DNA of 35,271 nucleotides, taken from positions 14,978 through 50,248 of the forward strand of contig JADGDJ010000007.1 of assembly GCA_016744925.1 (NCBI GenBank), written 5' to 3'. The notes below the pieces were generated by a model. That model ran no database searches and was not told the DNA's origin. It saw only the letters and a program-made list of their open reading frames with translations. This document shows positions 33,912 through 35,271 of this stretch, piece by piece (position 1 is the first letter of the stretch; every line of letters begins with the position of its first letter). The DNA comes from Spirochaetaceae bacterium. Lineage in GTDB: Bacteria; Spirochaetota; Spirochaetia; DSM-2461. Made by a program: the position numbers and the translations under genes.

Positions 33912-33920
33912 ATTCTATCA
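33912..33920 (-). promoter_or_regulatory. Extended -10 promoter for dus-pepF
   Basis: The minus strand reads TGATAGAAT, ending 6 nt before the dus ATG. A weak -35 (TTGTTC, 33937-33942) lies 19 nt upstream. The predicted start is at the ATG itself. Confidence 0.42.
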
Positions 33921-33959
33921 TATATAAGTGCGTGATGAACAATTCCTACAGGCTCTCAT

Positions 33960-33989
33960 TTGAATCCTTTCACGCTCTTATGGTATACT
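33960..33989 (+). promoter_or_regulatory. Promoter for the sensor kinase at 33999
   Basis: TTGAAT (33960-33965), an 18-nt spacer and TATACT (33984-33989) with an extended TGG just before it. The ATG follows 9 nt later without a Shine-Dalgarno. This argues against the in-frame TTG at 33960 as a start. Confidence 0.5.
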
Positions 33990-33998
33990 TTTCCCTAT

Positions 33999-35252
33999 AT
34001 GAATGAAAAACGCTTCCTCAATCTTATTCTCACATCTATGTTTCTTCTCTTGACGGTTATGGCTGTCCTGCTGATGATGTCGCAAATACAAAAGGAGATG
34101 ATGAATTTTCTTTTTGAAAACGAAAAACTTCAGAATCAGGTCTATCAGATGTATTTGAATGACGAACTGGATAATATGCTTATTCCCGATGAAATTGAAA
34201 GTCTGGGTTTCTATAATTTTTACGGTGAGCCTTTGTATCTGCAGGGCTCAGCGGTCAAGGTATTGGTAGAGGATTCTACTCTCAGACCCTTTTTTAACAG
34301 GGAGAAAAATACTATCGTCATAACGAAAGATCTGCTGAATCCGTTCGTTCCATTTCTGAACAATGAAGAAAATGTCCAGGCGGCTCATGAAGCCCTCTTT
34401 AACTATGCCGATAAACGATCTGAAGAAGATAAAAATCTGATGGTCCGTTATGTCTATCTGGAAATGACGGATTCTCCCATAGCAGGGTTCATCCTTCGCA
34501 CAAGAATAATAATGGGAGTTGTCATTTTTCTCATTCTGCTGATTGTACTCTATATCGGCAGTCTCTACAGACGCAATATGAAATATCATGAACAGATAGA
34601 ATCTCAAGAGCGCCTTGTAATGCTGGGAACGGCTGCCAGAACCTTCACCCATGAAGTAAAAAATCCTCTCAGCAGCATTCGCCTGCAGAGCTCAATAATA
34701 AAACGCAGTACGGCAGGAGAGCACGAAGGCGCACTGGATATCATCAACGAGGAAGTCGCGCGTCTGGCATCGATGACCGAACGAATCGGTGACTTTCTGC
34801 GGAAACCGGAGGGGAATCCCTGCCGTACAGATATCACGATGGAATCTATTCGACTGATCGAAAAAAAACAAGATGTTCTCGGACATCTCAACCTCGATGA
34901 TGCTCCTGAGCTCATCATTATGATTGATCCTGAAAGATTGAGCTCCATAATGGACAATCTGATCAATAATGCACTTGAGAGCGGTTCGGAATTTACAGAT
35001 GTATCTCTTTCACTGGAAAGACAGGGAGCCGAAGCGGAGATTATCTTATCCGATAAGGGAGAGGGGATCTCCGGAGATGATATGAAGCGGATTTATGATC
35101 CCTTTTTTACCACGAAGTCAAAGGGATCCGGCGTCGGCCTGTCAATTGTCAATTCCTTTGTCCAGGCAGCTGGTGGAGATTTGGAGATTTCCACCACCGT
35201 TGGTGAAGGTACAACGGTAAGTATCCGTTTCCCTCTGGTTAAGGATTTATAA
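33999..35252 (+). CDS. Membrane sensor histidine kinase, NtrB/AtoS-like
   Basis: This is a 417-aa protein. TM1 lies at about 8-27; an extracytoplasmic domain of about 140 residues follows; TM2 is at about 168-190 (IIMGVVIFLILLIVLYIG). The phosphoacceptor is H218 in FTHEVKNPLSS. The ATPase domain (about 300-415) has DNLINNALES, DKGEGISG, YDPFFTTKSKGSGVGLSIV. There is no PAS or HAMP domain that I can see. The start at 33999 (MNEKRFLNL) is supported by the promoter just before it. A response regulator gene begins inside its stop codon (TAATG), so the two form a pair. Confidence 0.92.
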   Translation: MNEKRFLNLILTSMFLLLTVMAVLLMMSQIQKEMMNFLFENEKLQNQVYQMYLNDELDNMLIPDEIESLGFYNFYGEPLYLQGSAVKVLVEDSTLRPFFNREKNTIVITKDLLNPFVPFLNNEENVQAAHEALFNYADKRSEEDKNLMVRYVYLEMTDSPIAGFILRTRIIMGVVIFLILLIVLYIGSLYRRNMKYHEQIESQERLVMLGTAARTFTHEVKNPLSSIRLQSSIIKRSTAGEHEGALDIINEEVARLASMTERIGDFLRKPEGNPCRTDITMESIRLIEKKQDVLGHLNLDDAPELIIMIDPERLSSIMDNLINNALESGSEFTDVSLSLERQGAEAEIILSDKGEGISGDDMKRIYDPFFTTKSKGSGVGLSIVNSFVQAAGGDLEISTTVGEGTTVSIRFPLVKDL

Positions 35253-35271
35253 TGCGAATACTGGTCGTAGA
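35252..35271 (+). CDS. Start of a response regulator gene, cut by the window edge
   Basis: Only the first codons, MRILVV, are present. This is the usual beginning of a receiver domain. The ATG overlaps the kinase stop codon by one base (TAATG), so it is very likely the partner regulator. Its output domain is not visible. Confidence 0.7.

Noticed and set aside
33960-33998. A TTG start 13 codons upstream for the sensor kinase
   Set aside because: The TTG is part of the predicted -35 box, and the extension lacks a ribosome site.

Overview
The window looks like chromosomal DNA of a free-living spirochaete-type bacterium (moderately AT-rich, Gram-negative-like envelope). This is inferred from the gene mix: a two-propeller Y_Y_Y sensor, a relaxed-lipobox giant lipoprotein, a DRTGG protein, NhaC, a lone CheY, AIM24 and DUF1847 proteins. 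There is no rRNA or ribosomal protein to confirm it. I see no tRNA, rRNA, phage, transposase or CRISPR.

Layout. 1-2214 (-) is the N-terminal 738 codons of a large periplasmic sensor with 14 propeller repeats, running off the left edge. 2254-3847 is a divergent pair: an unknown protein and an EamA exporter. 3848-4216 holds no gene but contains a structured region ending in a strong terminator. 4217-7336 carries a DUF1847 protein, cmoM, a gph-like phosphatase and an FHA-adenylyl cyclase. 7315-9792 (-) is patatin, azlC, azlD. 10027-12889 is an Fe-S type Rrf2 regulator divergent from a hybrid histidine kinase, with interlocked promoters. 12876-13781 (-) is a second EamA protein. 14088-21747 is a two-gene surface operon: a barrel-like/transglutaminase-like/TPR protein and a 1857-residue Ig-like lipoprotein.

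21812-25839 (-) runs AIM24, cheY, alaX, lysC; lysC is preceded by a lysine riboswitch. 25956-27769 (+) is lipA and a third EamA protein. 27772-27978 carries two related long-hairpin repeats that fill the gap to nhaC. 27981-30655 (-) is nhaC and an RlmI/RlmK-like methyltransferase. 30745-31086 (+) is a DRTGG protein. 31097-33905 (-) is a dus-pepF pair. 33999-35252 (+) is a sensor kinase whose response regulator begins at the right edge.

The clearest regulatory elements are the lysine riboswitch with a possible Shine-Dalgarno sequestering switch, the shared -35 palindrome between rrf2 and the kinase, a promoter embedded in the terminator ahead of patatin, and several genes whose -10 box lies 6-9 nt before the ATG with no Shine-Dalgarno, suggesting leaderless mRNAs. 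The least familiar structures are the hairpin repeats at 27772-27978 and the structured intergenic region at 3870-4185.
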